Shown here: positions 25,905-38,343 of the stretch, piece after piece
How positions within the stretch are numbered: the stretch's first letter is position 1
Layout of the letters: every line of letters starts with the position of its first letter
Assembly: GCF_010389155.1 (NCBI RefSeq)
Contig: NC_057767.1
Span: 38,229,688 to 38,293,687 of the forward strand
Source of the DNA: Erigeron canadensis
Taxonomy: Eukaryota; Streptophyta; Magnoliopsida; Asterales; Asteraceae
Length of the DNA stretch: 64,000 bases
Direction of reading: 5' to 3'
The notes under the pieces: model-generated
Told to the model about the DNA's origin: nothing
Seen by the model: only the letters and a program-made list of their open reading frames with translations
Database searches by the model: none
Made by a program: the position numbers and the translations under genes

Positions 25905-27074
25905 TCAACAATCAATCATTTATTTATCTGGATTAACAAAAGCCCAACACCCTCATATTTATTTTCTGCTTGGGCCGTGAATCACCAGCCCACCCTCATC
26001 TTTATATTCATGTTTTAGCCTTCTAGGGCAGCAACAAAAATAGAAAGAGCCGCAACCGCATAGTATAAAGAAAAAAACACACCTTTTATGATTTTTTCCA
26101 CACATTATAAGCATGTATCAAAATAACTACTTTTAGAAAACTTTTTTCATCTACAATAAACCATTGAAGAAATATTGAATCTAAAACAATGATTTGAGAG
26201 AACTACTCATCTAGATTATCTTGAGAAAAGAATCTTAACAAGAATAAAAAGGACGAATACAATAACCTATCAACTAGATGATGGATTAAGGGACAAACAC
26301 AAATCAATTACATAACCAGAATAATGATCAAAACAAACATGGTAATTTTTGTGAGAGAAGGGTACAACGGCTACAACGGCAAGAAATAGAGATTGTGTTG
26401 CAAGAACCCTAAAAGGAACAGTGTCTTGTGTATAAAGCCTTCATATCTTCAAGTCTGCTCCCTCTTTTTTTCTTCTTGCTAGCTTTAGTCCTTCAGCTTT
26501 CATCTTTTAATAAAGTGCGGAATAAGTCCCTTCCTTTATTTTTCTAAAACACAAAAATACATAAATAAGCAATAATACCAAGTATCAAGCTGCCAAGTTA
26601 ACAACCATCATTATTCATTTCCACCGTTATCATTATTCTAAATCTAAAATCCACCTTTAACCTTATCTTAAGAGTGACTCTTGATTTGAAGACTCATAGT
26701 TTTTTTAGTTAAAGTTGAAAATCCATCTATTATTTTCTGTATGTGGATTGTGATCTCTACATATATATTATTAACTATAAGCATGATTTGCATACATTTA
26801 TACATTTATGATCTACTTATTTACTCGTATTTAATTGTTTATATTAATGATATAAAATAGTGATTCAAAAATTTAATGTTTTTACTTTGATTGATTGTGG
26901 TTGATAAACAATAACTTGTGAATTTTGATTTCTAAAGTCAAAGTTTAGCTAGTAAATGGCAGGATTGGCATTGTGAATGAGGTTCCTTTTTCTTGATCGA
27001 TTGATAAGTGAAAGCGAAATTGAATCATAACTTTAACTATGATTTTTCAAGCTTGTTTATTATAACTAATAAAA
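25905..27074. other. Spacer between transposons
   Basis: No gene seen. At 26380-26560 the composition changes and words like agtccttcagctttcatc resemble 12340-12370; both may be remnants of one LTR family, unproven. Confidence 0.35.
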
Positions 27075-27268
27075 GTAGTGGTTGTACCCCATGGATGTTG
27101 TAACAAATGTCACATGTTTGAATCTCATCTTGAACATTGTTACTAGTCAATATTATCGGCGTGAGAGTTCAATTTATCGGGTGGGACGGGCGGAGGGAGG
27201 GGATCGGGTAGGCCCTCGGTATCCAGTCCGGATACCTGTGGTCTGGCCCTTCGTTGTTCTAAAAAAAA
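27075..27268 (+). mobile_element. tRNA-derived SINE, probable
   Basis: A box A-like agtggttgtacccc at about 27076 and a box B-like gtttgaatctc at 27116-27126 are spaced as in a tRNA promoter. They are followed by a GC-rich body (gggtgggacgggcgg) and a terminal A run at about 27260. No target duplication was identified with confidence. Confidence 0.55.
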
Positions 27269-27625
27269 TATGATACTATTGCCAATGAGGTCGGTAACCC
27301 ATTGGTCACTTTTTAGACCTTCGGGTATTCCATGAGAATTTGAATCTTATTTTTTACATTTGTATGATAGATTATTGGGGTATTATGAATAATAAAAATC
27401 AAGTTAATTAGGGTGAGACCTTTACCCAAAAATATGGTATTATTAGAAATACAACTATTAAATGAGTAGTTTTTTTTTTTTTTTCTTTTTTTTTGTCGGG
27501 GTTTCCTTGATCACGAAAAGGAGACACCCACTTAGTGATTGAATAAACCAACATGAGTCGTTCATTATAATTAATTATCAAAGTTGTGAATACCAATGAG
27601 TCTAACATTGATGTATTTTATTAAA

Positions 27626-28279
27626 GAGTGATCGACATAAATCGTCCTTGTGGTTTATTAAAAAAGTCTAATTCTGTCCTTTAAGTTTAAAACTATCTAA
27701 TATCATCCTTTATAGATTGTAAATGATCACGTTTCATCCTTTCTGTAAACGGACGTTTACTCCAAGCCGTTAACCTCACCACGTGTTGCCCACGTGAGGG
27801 CAGTTTAGTCATTTCCCACACAAAAAGTAGCAAATGCTTCTGTACCCATCCATGGCCATCCCATGAGTCTAATAAAAAAAATGATGGCTGCCGTCAAATA
27901 TATATGTAAAAAAGTGAGATGAACCTTAATCAAACATATAGCAGCTACCATCAAACATATAGGAACACACATATAAAAGAGTCATAATGAACTGAAGGTA
28001 GATCTACTACCATCGTCGTGACAACCAGCCATCACCATCATGTCCACCAGACCACCATCAGGCCGCCACCGCCGTTCTACCATCACCAAACATCTCTCTT
28101 CCCTTTTTTAAACAACTCGACGACCACTATCCACCACCACTTTCCATCACGACCATCGTCCGTTTACCCTTATCATCATCGGCTTTTGATTTTATCTTTT
28201 TCAACCACGGGAAAAGAAAGACCATCACCTAGATCTCATTGTTACAAGAAATTGTCGTCGGAGATGGGTAGGCCGGATT

Positions 28280-28333
<54 letters not shown>

Positions 28334-28454
28334 GCTACCACCGCCGCCGCCGTCGTACCCACCATCACTACCGCCGTACCGATCACCACCACCGCACCTT
28401 TTACTAAAAGAATACAAATTATTTATAGATTAGCTACCACCACACCCCTCTCTT

Positions 28455-28490
<36 letters not shown>

Positions 28491-29099
28491 TCGTATATAT
28501 TTATATATATATATGGAACATATGAGTTTTAAGCAAATACTCATATGAAATAAAGACAACAACTAACAGTGTAAGTTATATATTTCTTCTGTACATATTT
28601 GCAAGAGACATAAAGTTTTTGTGATCTTTTAGTATAAATATTTTTTGTAAGATTTAGCATATGTTGAAATTAAAATGGAAGGTATTATGTGGAAGAAGAT
28701 GATGGATGGTTGTTATGCTATTGAAGATATGGAAAATGATCTTTTAGTTGGGGTATTTTTTTTTTTTATGTTAGATAATAGATAAAAAAAAATTTTACTT
28801 AATTCTATCTATTATAATATAGATTAATTGGATGGAGAAGATGCAAAACAGGAAATGAAAAGAATAAGAAAACAAGATAAAATTATCAAATTTAGTCCTT
28901 TAGCGATGAAAAAGGACTAAAATGCCCTCACGTGGGCAGCACGTGATGGGGTTAACGGCATGGAGTAAACGTCCGTTTCAAAGAAGGATGATACGTGATA
29001 GTTTTTCATCTAATAAGGATGATAGTAGACAGTTTTAAAAATAAAGAACGATCTTAGACAATTTAGGTAAACCACAAGGACGATTTAAGTCGTTAACTC
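27626..29099. mobile_element. Mutator-like element with ~190-bp inverted ends
   Basis: The 1474-bp element begins GAGTGATCGACATAAATCGT and ends as the near reverse complement (ACGATTTAAGTCGTTAACTC). A perfect 9-bp repeat TTTATTAAA flanks it (27617-27625, 29100-29108). Each arm holds two CACGTG palindromes (27779-27801 and 28928-28946). The interior has (TA)n tracts at about 28284-28330 and 28458-28488, and an open frame at 28018-28407 rich in His, Pro, Ser and Thr that I judge to be low-complexity, not a proven gene. Confidence 0.85.
28284..28488. repeat. Two (TA)n microsatellite tracts
   Basis: Tracts at about 28284-28330 and 28458-28488 lie in the interior of the Mutator-like element, separated by a CCACCG-rich stretch. 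Confidence 0.9.
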
Positions 29100-29842
29100 T
29101 TTATTAAAAGGGTGTGTAACTTTTAATGAAGAAATGAATATTGTGGCTTATGTCATGCTCCCATTAGAATTCAAATTCCACTTATTTAGTTATTTTCATT
29201 TGTCAACCTAATTCTGTTTGAATCAATTATGACCATTTCATGTAAAGAAAAAACATGTCCACGTGAACATATTTATTGATATTTGATTATTTCATTTATT
29301 TTACGCATTTGTTATATATGCTTCTCTATTTACTTGTCACTTTCATATTGAGTTATATTAATTAAAAATTAATCTTTATAATCTTTTTCTTATTTTCATT
29401 AACAAAATACATATTTTGATAATTTTTAAGGTTTTTAGTTAATCATCTTTTTTGTCGAACTCCGGTCATTATTTGCTACTTGTTAGAGGTAGGGTGAATA
29501 CATTTCCCCTTATTCTTAGTATTTAGTTTAGTATTGTCCATTTCACTTTAATTAGTTTGTTTAGAAGAATTAGGCCAAAAATTAAGATACATTCTGGGAA
29601 AATCAAACTTCCATCGAAGAGAAGCAAATGAAAGGCTTTCATAAAAATTCTCGTAGAATCGAGAAGGAAGTTTTCATTCTGTAAAAACTAAATATATTAT
29701 TAGAAAAACTAAATATCGTACAATACAAATTTATTTTAGATAAACTTTGACAAATATGGTTTTAATGTAGATCTATATTTATTATTAAAAACTATCTAGT
29801 ACCCCCTAGGTCGGTGGTGATGTAAGAAAGGGGAGTTGAGAG

Positions 29843-30319
29843 CTATGATGCACCGAACCTTCAAACAAGTAGTCGTACCCGTTTCATAAACTCCATGGAA
29901 ACGTTTCTGTGTACGAAACACGAGTAAAACTTTTCCTTGAACTTTCCATAGATACCGAAACGTTTTTTTGAAGTTTCCATACTGAGTTTAGTTAATATTA
30001 GAGTTTAATGGACTTTTTGTATTCCAAACAGACTATATTATATACAATTTGATCAACATTCGATTTTTTTTTAATTTCAAAACCAATTATTAAACACTAA
30101 AAATTCGATGAGTGATAACTGATCAAGCATAATTGATATATTTTAAATACAGTTATACATAATATCTAAAGTCTCAAGTCTGTCTATAAAAAATTGATAT
30201 ATTTTAAATTTGTATGTTTTTTATTGTCGTACCCGTATCTTGCATTTTTTAGTTTTTCCATTTCCCGTTCCCGTATCGTTCTTGTACCTTTTTGCCGTAC
30301 CCGTTTTGGTGCTACATAG
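29843..30319. mobile_element. hAT-like non-autonomous element upstream of HSP70 copy C
   Basis: The 477-bp element begins CTATGATGCACC and ends GGTGCTACATAG. A perfect 8-bp repeat GTTGAGAG flanks it (29835-29842, 30320-30327). It ends about 215 bp before the start codon of copy C. It contains GAAnnTTC pairs at about 29940 and 29970, which are half heat-shock elements by pattern only. Confidence 0.82.
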
Positions 30320-30533
30320 GTTGAGAGATTATAAATTATTTCGTTACAAATATATTATAGAGTCGTTTAATGGACCGAACGAAGTTGAGGGGCAAAAATT
30401 AAAAAACAGAAAAACCTAGACTTTTATGAGAAGGAAAGGGTTGCCCTGTAGGTATAATAAAACATAAACACCAGGTTACGTAAATAACAAAACACAAAAC
30501 CCAACTAATTACTTCACTTTGAAAGTAATACTA

Positions 30534-33399
30534 ATGGCGGACGGAAAACAAAAGGAGGCGGCAGCAATCGGCATTGACTTGGGAACAACATATTCATGTG
30601 TTGCTGTTTGGAAGAATGGTCGCGTTGAAATCATACCGAACGAACAAGGAAACCGTACCACACCTTCTTGTGTTGCTTTCCTTGATGACTCAGAACGTCT
30701 CATTGGCGATGGCGCCAAGAATAAACTAGCAACCGACCCTTGTAACACTATTTTTGGTCAGCATTATATATATACTATATGTTATATAATTTTATTTTTG
30801 TAGTTTATAGTTTATATTGAATGTTGTTTATTAATGCATCATCTGGCTATTTTATCTTTGGTTGACTCAACCCAAAAGTCAGAAACCCTACTTGAAAAAT
30901 CGGGTTGTGAATGTATCATCTGATTTTTTCATGCTGGTTTTGGGTTTGCAATCTGGGTTAACGAGTAGGCCCTCCAAACCGAAAATTTTACCTGACCCGC
31001 AACCTGCTAAAGCATATGTCCACAACCCAACCCACTTGACATGTTTAACAGATCAGAAAATAAGACTAAAGATTGAAAAACACATGCAATTATTTATCGA
31101 AGAAAGTAACACAAAACTCCAATTTTTGTTATGCCTTTCCGACCCATCTAAATAGTATATATATACACGAGTACTTCATAACATACTTTGTCTGCAACAT
31201 TACCCAACAGTTTGACCAGAAAACTACAAAATCAACCTTTCAACCCGTTTGACCAGAAACCAACCCAATAACTAGTTTTAATCCATGTTGATAGGTTCAG
31301 GTTGCAGGTTAAGGCTAGTTTTCCAACCTGATTTTAATATTATTATTCATGTTGGGTTTGGGCTGGGTATTAACAACTGGAACCCGACATATTGCCAGCC
31401 TTAGTTTAACATGAAGTTTTTGAAGATAATTCGTGTAAGGGTCTCAAACTTTGGGTGTTAGAGGGATTTTGGTGTATTTTTTATTTGACAAAGGCACAAA
31501 GAATTGACATGACAAAAGCAACAACAAACACCTTAATCAATGATCCTGCGTTCAAAGATCTCATGGCCCTGTTCATATGTCTTAGATTTCAAGTCAACTT
31601 ATATCTAGTTGTTTCAAGTAGTCCGTATCAAAAGTGTAGCACACATTTATAGGACATGACTAGTCTCAGTTGGGTGCCTAACAATTTCTGTAAGGAGTTA
31701 AATAATTTTGTTTTCAAATGGACTGTTTATTATCGTGGATATTGTTTTAATCAAAGTTGTATTTACAGATGCTAAGAGGCTAATTGGAAGAAAATTTAGT
31801 GATTCACAAGTCCAAGAAGACATGAAGCTTTGGCCTTTTAGAGTCATAAAAGGATCTGCAGACAAACCAAAGATTGTTGTCACCAACAGAGGTCAAAAGA
31901 AGAAGTTTTTGGCCAAAGAAATTTCATCTATGGTTCTTGGCAAGATGAAAGAAACTGCAGAGGCATACCTTGGGAATGCCGTGAAAAATGCTGTGGTAAC
32001 AGTGCCGGCTTACTTTAACGACTCGCAACGTCAAGCAACAAAGGATGCTGGTATCATTGCTGGATTAAATGTAATTCGCATAATAAGCGAGCCTACTGCA
32101 GCTGCAATGGCATATGGTCTAGACAATAAGTCTGATATAATCGGCAAGATGAATGTGCTCGTCTTTGATTTGGGCGGCGGAACCTTTGACGTCTCTATAT
32201 TGACCATTGCTGAAAATGGCACCTTTGAGGTGAAAGCTGTAGCCGGTGACACTCATTTGGGAGGTGAGGATTTTGATAACCGAATGGTGGATCATTGTGT
32301 TTGAGAATTCAAGAGAAAATGGAGTAAGGACTTGTCAGGGAACCAAAGAGCATTGGGGAGGTTGAGACGTGCTTGTGAGAAAGCAAAACGGATCCTTTCA
32401 TCCACTACTCAGACTTCAATTGAATTAGATTGCTTGCACGATGGGATTGATTTTTGTATGAAATTCAGTCGGGCTAAATTTGAAGAGCTGAACATTGATT
32501 TTTTCACCAAGTGCATTGAGACTGTGGAGACATGTTTAAGTGATGCCAAGATTGAGAAATCATGTATAAACCAGGTTATTCTTGTTGGTGGCTCAACAAG
32601 GATACCAAAGATCCAGCATATGTTGCGGGAATCTTTTGATGGCAAAGAGTTATGCAAGATTGTGAACCCTGATGAAGCTGTTGCATATGGTGCAGCCGTT
32701 ATGGCTGCAAACTTAAGTGGTAGCAGTGATAAGACTGTTCAAAACTTGGTGCTTTTGGACGTAACTCCTTTGTCACTGGGTATAGAAATAATTGGGGGCG
32801 TAATGAGTGTTGTGATACCACGTAACACTCCAATACCCACAAGTCAGTCCAAAAATTACTATACATCTGTTGATAACCAAACTGCCATAGATTTCATGGT
32901 ATATCAAGGTGAAAGAGCCAGATCTAGTGATAATTATTCCTTGGGAGGTTTCAAAATATCTGGAATACCACCTGCCCCCAAAGGAGTCCAATCAGTTTTG
33001 GTATGCTTTGAAATAGATGTGAATGGTATACTTACAGTTACTGCCGGGGTAATAGCTACTGGTAAGACAGAGAAACTCAGCATCACCAACCCAAATGGAC
33101 GTCTCTCCAAGGAGCAGATTGAGAAGACGGTAAGTGATGCTCAGAGGTACAAGTTTGAGGACCAAGAATTCAAGAAGAAAGCGGATGCATATAATGCTCT
33201 AGAAGACTGCTTGTACAATATGAAGAAGAAGACCAAAGATGATAATTTGAAGAAGAAGGTTAACACCGATACCCTGAAGTTAATCGAGAGTACCGTTGCT
33301 AACACAACCAAGTGGCTTGAAGACAACCAAGCTGCATCGTTTTCTGATCTTCAGGTCAAGAAGGGACACCTAGAGTTTGTTTGCAAGCCCCTACGTTAG
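30534..33399 (+). pseudogene. HSP70 copy C, open except one in-frame TGA
   Basis: Exon 1 is 30534-30756 ([21 protein letters not shown], ends NTIFG) and exon 2 is 31769-33399 ([17 protein letters not shown]... to LEFVCKPLR). The intron is 1012 bp, GT-AG, phase 1. The frame is open over 617 codons except for a TGA at 32302-32304 (codon 253), in the HCV-EF sequence where copies B, D and E have an arginine codon. Translation would stop within the ATPase domain and leave a 252-residue product. All other signatures ([29 protein letters not shown]) are intact, so the lesion is young or the stop is read through; I favour a young pseudogene. The 3' half is almost identical to copy E and shares a 388-bp tract with D. 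Confidence 0.9.
30757..31768 (+). other. Intron of HSP70 copy C with shared repeat
   Basis: The intron contains stretches rich in CCAACCTG, GGGTT and GACCAGAAA words. The block around aacctgaaaaatcgggtta recurs in the introns of copies D (about 35596) and E (about 45889), so the repeat was present before those copies split. Confidence 0.6.
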
Positions 33400-34050
33400 A
33401 TCTCAGATGATTCATTGTCAAGGATTTTTAAGATTCTGTTTATCGTTTGATTGTACACTTGTACTTTTTGCTCAATGGATTTTTTGTCCTTTTTTTATCT
33501 TCTTTTCTGTGTATGTGACTTTAAAGGTTAAGAATGTTAATGTGTTAGGTTACCTCGCATACATTAGTTGGAGTTAATAATTCCTATTTCACTTCATGAT
33601 TATTTAAAGTTGATCTTTAAATTGGTTTAGTTACATACGAAAGTGTAATACAAATTATTAATATTGTTTGAAATTTTAATATACTAGTTGTAGACTCTCA
33701 ATAGACATTTTATAAAACAAGTTTTATTAAATATTCATAATAATTTAATATAATAAATTGTTAATGAAATTAATTACTATCAGAGAGACATAGAAAACTC
33801 ATTCTTTAAATCAAATAGTACATATAAGAGAAACTCCAAACTGGGAAGCAACATGCAAGTGCACAAGAAGGGTACTTTAAGATTGCCACAATTAGCAACA
33901 TACATCTGATCTGATGCAATATAACCTTTTGATACCTTTCCTAATCTGTCCATTGGTTATCAAGTCTTCCGGGTATATTTCATAGTACATGTCGTCTATC
34001 TCCTTTTCAACATTAACAGTTGGAGGACTTTCTGTCCTATTTGATTTGTG
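33400..34050. other. 3' flank of HSP70 copy C
   Basis: No gene seen. The first part (tcaaggatttttaagattctg, then tttttgctcaatgg) is shared with the 3' flanks of other copies. Confidence 0.4.
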
Positions 34051-34062
34051 CTACAAACACCG

Positions 34063-34631
34063 TCACCTACCGTTGAAAGCGCGCCATAACCTGAAGCCTC
34101 TATATAGTGGTTTCTGGCTTTCTGCGCAAATCTGACAGGCACGGGCTAGTTTTGTAGAACCAATTTGTAGCATAGCTTCGAGTCCATAATTGACACTCAA
34201 AAGTTGCCAACTAAAATAACCAAGTTTAACATCATCAAGAGACACTACTTCCCTCATTTTCTTTCCATGGCCACACGCTTCTCTAGTTACCCATCAATTC
34301 TTCTGCTTTGGAAGACCAAATCTTGCAGATACCGGCCAGTTCGTTTTCAAACACCCAAAACATCATTTTAAAACCAAATATGTACTTTGTACTCTAAATT
34401 AATTCACCAAAATCATCAAATATAACATACATCTATTTGAAAACATCAACCGTTGAAGCAAAATCTCACTTCTCATAACTTCAAATACCGGCCACATTAT
34501 GATACCACAAACCTTAAAAATTCAAACTTAATTTACAAAAAGGGTATAAAAAAGAACAATAGAATACCTGAAATTTTGATGGCCCTGCTTTCTTTTTAGA
34601 CAACTTTAGAAGAGCTTGAGTAAGACCCATT
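34063..34631 (-). pseudogene. Unrecognised gene fragment (minus strand)
   Basis: At 34569-34631 the minus strand reads MGLTQALLKLSKKKAGPSKF followed by Q and a GT that would suit a donor site. At 34063-34260 it reads SLDDVKLGYFSWQLLSVNYG, then LEAMLQIGSTKLARACQICA and ESQKPLYRGF. Between and after these are stops, and further degraded coding-like sequence (EKEIDDMYYEIYPEDLI) appears near 33960. The codon texture and conserved-looking helices suggest a fragment of a real host gene with exon structure. I cannot name the family. Confidence 0.35.
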
Positions 34632-35183
34632 AACTATTGTTTATTCCTACAAGTTTTGGAGGAAGTGAGTGAAGGAGCAACAATATTTTGTGAAATTAAG
34701 ATTTAATCCTTATGGTCACTTCTTTTTTATTTAGAATTATTTTTGAACGCCACCGCCATCACTCCAGATAATAAAACCACAATACAACAATAATAAGATT
34801 AATAATTTCCCCCAATCGTACTTACCACAACAACAATAATAGTAATAATAATATGTATCCAAATAATAAGCAAAATTTGAATCATAATCTAGTACTACTA
34901 CCATTTTTATTTTTATTTTTTGTTATCAGTATCCTTATATAACAAGGTTAATGAAAGTCAAAGTATTATATATAGTCAAAGAATTGAAAAGTCTGGAAAG
35001 TAAATAACGAAATTGAATCATAATCTAATACTACTACCATTTTTCTTATCAGTTTCCTTTTATAACAAGGTTTATCAAAGATTTATATATATATAGTCAA
35101 ATAGTACGTACAGTCGGGAAAGTAAATTCGAAAGTACGAATTGAAACACAAACCCCAAAAGTAATATTATAATACTCGTAATA

Positions 35184-37684
35184 ATGGGCAACGGAAAACA
35201 AAAGGAGGGGGAGGTAGCAATCGGCATTGATCTAGGAACAACGTATTCGTGTGTTGGTGTATGGAAGGATGGTCGCGTTGAAATCATAGCCAACGATCAA
35301 GGCAACCGAACCACGCCATCTTGTGTTGCTTTCCTTGATGACTCGGAACGTCTTATTGGTGATGGTGCCAAGAACCATCTAGCTATGAACCCTGCTAACA
35401 CTATATTTGGTCAGTATTTTTGTATATATATAATTTTACTTTACTCGTATTATATATATATATATATATATATATTTCTTGTATAGTTAATTTATATTGG
35501 ATGTTGATTATTTTATATATGGTAGTTAGTAAAAGTTGGATCCTTTATATTGAATGTTTCTTTTATTATGATCCGTCTACTCAACCCGAAATCCAACCTG
35601 AAAAATCGGGTTAGTACTTAGTGCTGACCCGAAACAACCCAAAAACCCGACAATTCTCCAAGTTGCCAACCCATTTTTAAGCTGTTTATCCCCAATCCAA
35701 CTTATCACCCCAACAAACCAGTTGATGGTTAAATGCTTAGTTTTCCAACCCGATTGTAAATAAAGCAACAACAAAAGAATCTCACAATCGAAGTTGACAT
35801 GTCGTAATTGTTTCAAGTATTCTATTGTTGATGTCTCTATAAGTGCAGTTATGTGGGAGGGGACTTACCTTCTTCACACCAAAGTAATTTTCATTAGGAT
35901 TCCTTCAAAAATATGTAATAAAACTCATTTATTAGAGTAGTCAATTAGTACCCCTTTGGTGGCTAACAATTTCTTTAAGATGTTTCAAAATTCTGTTTAC
36001 AAATGGATTGTTTATTATTGTGGATATTGTTTTAACTAAATTTGGATTTACAGATGCTAAGAGGCTAATTGGAAGAAAATTCAATGATTCTCAAGTCCAA
36101 GAAGACATGAAGCTTTGGCCTTTTAGGGTCATAAAAGGATCTGCAGACGAACCAAAGATTGTTGTCACCTACAGAGGTCACAAGAAGAAGTTTTTGGCAG
36201 AAGAAATTTCATCTATGGTCCTTGGCAAGATGAAAGAAACTGCAGAGGCATACCTTGGGAAAGCCGTGAAAAATGTAGTGGTAACTGTCCCGGCTTACTT
36301 TAACGACTCACAACGTCAAGCCACAAAGGATGCTGGTGTCATTGCTGGGTTAAATGTTATTCGCATAATAAGTGAGCCTACAGCAGCTGCAATGGCGTAT
36401 GGTGTAGACAATAAGTCTGATATAATCGGCAAGATGAATGTGCTTGTTTTTGATTTGGGTGGTGGAACCTTTGATGTCTCTATAATGACCATTGCTGAAA
36501 AGGGCTCCTTTGAGGTGAAAGCTGTCGCCGGTGACACTCATTTGGGAGGTGAGGATTTTGATAACTGCATGGTGGATCATTGTGTTAGGGAGTTTAAGAG
36601 GAAGTGGAATAGGGATTTGTCAGGGAATCAAAGAGCATTGGGGAGGTTGAGACGTGCTTGTGAGAAAGCAAAACGGATTCTTTCATCCACTAGTCAGACT
36701 TCAATCGAATTAGATTGCTTGCACGATGGGATTGATTTTTGTATGAAATTCAGTCGGGCTAAATTTGAAGAGCTCAACATTGAATTTTTCACTAAATGCA
36801 TTAAGACTGTGGAGACATGTTTAAGTGACGCTAAGATGGAGAAATCACATGTAAAAAAGGTGATTCTTGTCGGTGGCTCAACAAGGATACCGAAGGTCCA
36901 ACATATGCTACAGGAGTATTTTGATGGGAAGGAGCTATGCAAGAGTGTGAACCCTGATGAAGCTGTGGCATATGGCGCAGCCGTTATGGCTGCAAACTTA
37001 AGTGGTAGCAGTGATAAGACTGTTCAAAACTTGGTGCTTTTGGACGTAACTCCTTTGTCACTGGGTATAGAAATAATTGGGGGCGTAATGAGTGTTGTGA
37101 TACCACATAACACTCCAATACCCACAAGTAAGTCCAAAAATTACTATACATCTGTTGATAACCAAACTGCCATAGATTTCATGGTATATCAAGGTGAAAG
37201 AGCCAGATCTAGTGATAATTATTCCTTGGGAGGTTTCAAAATATCTGGAATACCACCTGCCCCCAAAGGAGTCCAATCAGTTTTGGTATGCTTTGAAATA
37301 GATGTGAATGGTATACTTACAGTTACTGCCGGGGTAATAGCTACTGGTAAGACAGAGAAACTCACCATTACCAACCACAATGGACGTCTCTCCAAGGAGC
37401 AGATTGAGAAGATGGTAAGTGATGCTCAGAGGTACAAGTTTGAGGACCAAGAATTCAAGAAGAAAGCGGATGCGTATAATGCTTTAGAAGACTGCCTGTA
37501 CGTTATGAAGAAGAGGATCAAAGATGATAAGTTCAAGAAGAAGGTGAACACTGATGCCCTGAAGCTAATCGAGAATACCATTGCTAAAACAACCAAGTGG
37601 CTCGAAGACAACCAAGTTGCACTAGTTTCTGAGCTTCAGCTCAAAAAGACACACTTAGAATTTGTCTGCAATCCCCTGCTTTAG
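35184..37684 (+). CDS. HSP70-like chaperone, copy D (intact, EEVD-less)
   Basis: Exon 1 is 35184-35409 ([20 protein letters not shown], ends NTIFG) and exon 2 is 36054-37684, with a 644-bp GT-AG phase-1 intron, giving 618 residues. The ATPase signatures ([37 protein letters not shown]) and linker [13 protein letters not shown] (written [13 protein letters not shown] here) are complete. The substrate-binding domain and lid follow, ending LEFVCNPLL with no EEVD tail. It is the only plus-strand copy with no break. Expected role: ATP-dependent cytosolic folding, possibly without TPR co-chaperones. Residues from about 380 to 510 are encoded by the tract shared with C and E, whereas the end ([13 protein letters not shown]) matches F and G, so the gene is a mosaic. 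Confidence 0.93.
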
Positions 37685-38343
37685 GTCTCAGATTCCACTT
37701 ATACTTACGTGTGTTAAAATTCAATTGTATGGTTATTAAATATTTCAACATATTAATGTGTTACATTGCATATATACTTTAGTTGGAGTTCATGCATAAA
37801 AACGTGACATTCATGATTATTTAAAGTTGCTCTTCTGGTGCATATACTATCTTGTTACCTCGTATTCGTATTTGAGGATTTTAGTCAATTTAATTACTGG
37901 TATGACGGAAGCAAAAGAGGAAGGGAATAAGTTTATTCCGATGGAATGATTTTGAAATTGTCTTTTGGAATGGAATGTTTAAATCCTAAATGAATCACAT
38001 TCCTTGAGTTGTAGCGTTTTTCATTCTTTAGCCAACCTTGGTTTTTTTCTCCATTTCATTCACAAGCCGAAAGAAATATTTTGGTTGGGTATAAAATTCA
38101 ATGGAGAGAAACAGTATGAATAACAATGCAATGCGACGACAATTAATGCAATGACGGATGGTGGTGGTGGCAAAAATAACGATGTGGTTAATAATGTAAA
38201 AGTAATTGATATAAAAGTAGGTAGTGTACTTTTAAAAAAAAAAAAAAAGTAGGTAGTGTTGTTATTTTAAAGGCTAAAGGATATATGTTTAAATAGGTCC
38301 ATTAAGAGTATTATAGGTAATATTATGTGAAAATATTTATAAG
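37685..38343. other. 3' flank of HSP70 copy D
   Basis: No gene seen. The first bases (tctcagattccacttatac) match the 3' flank of other copies, then the sequence is unique and AT-rich. Confidence 0.4.

Noticed and set aside
28229..28417. Gly-rich minus-strand open frame opposite the TA repeat
   Set aside because: It is a translation of microsatellite and CCG-rich DNA, with no independent support.
29930..29985. Heat-shock element for HSP70 copy C
   Set aside because: Only GAAnnTTC pairs are present, not three properly spaced units, and they lie inside a transposon about 550 bp upstream.
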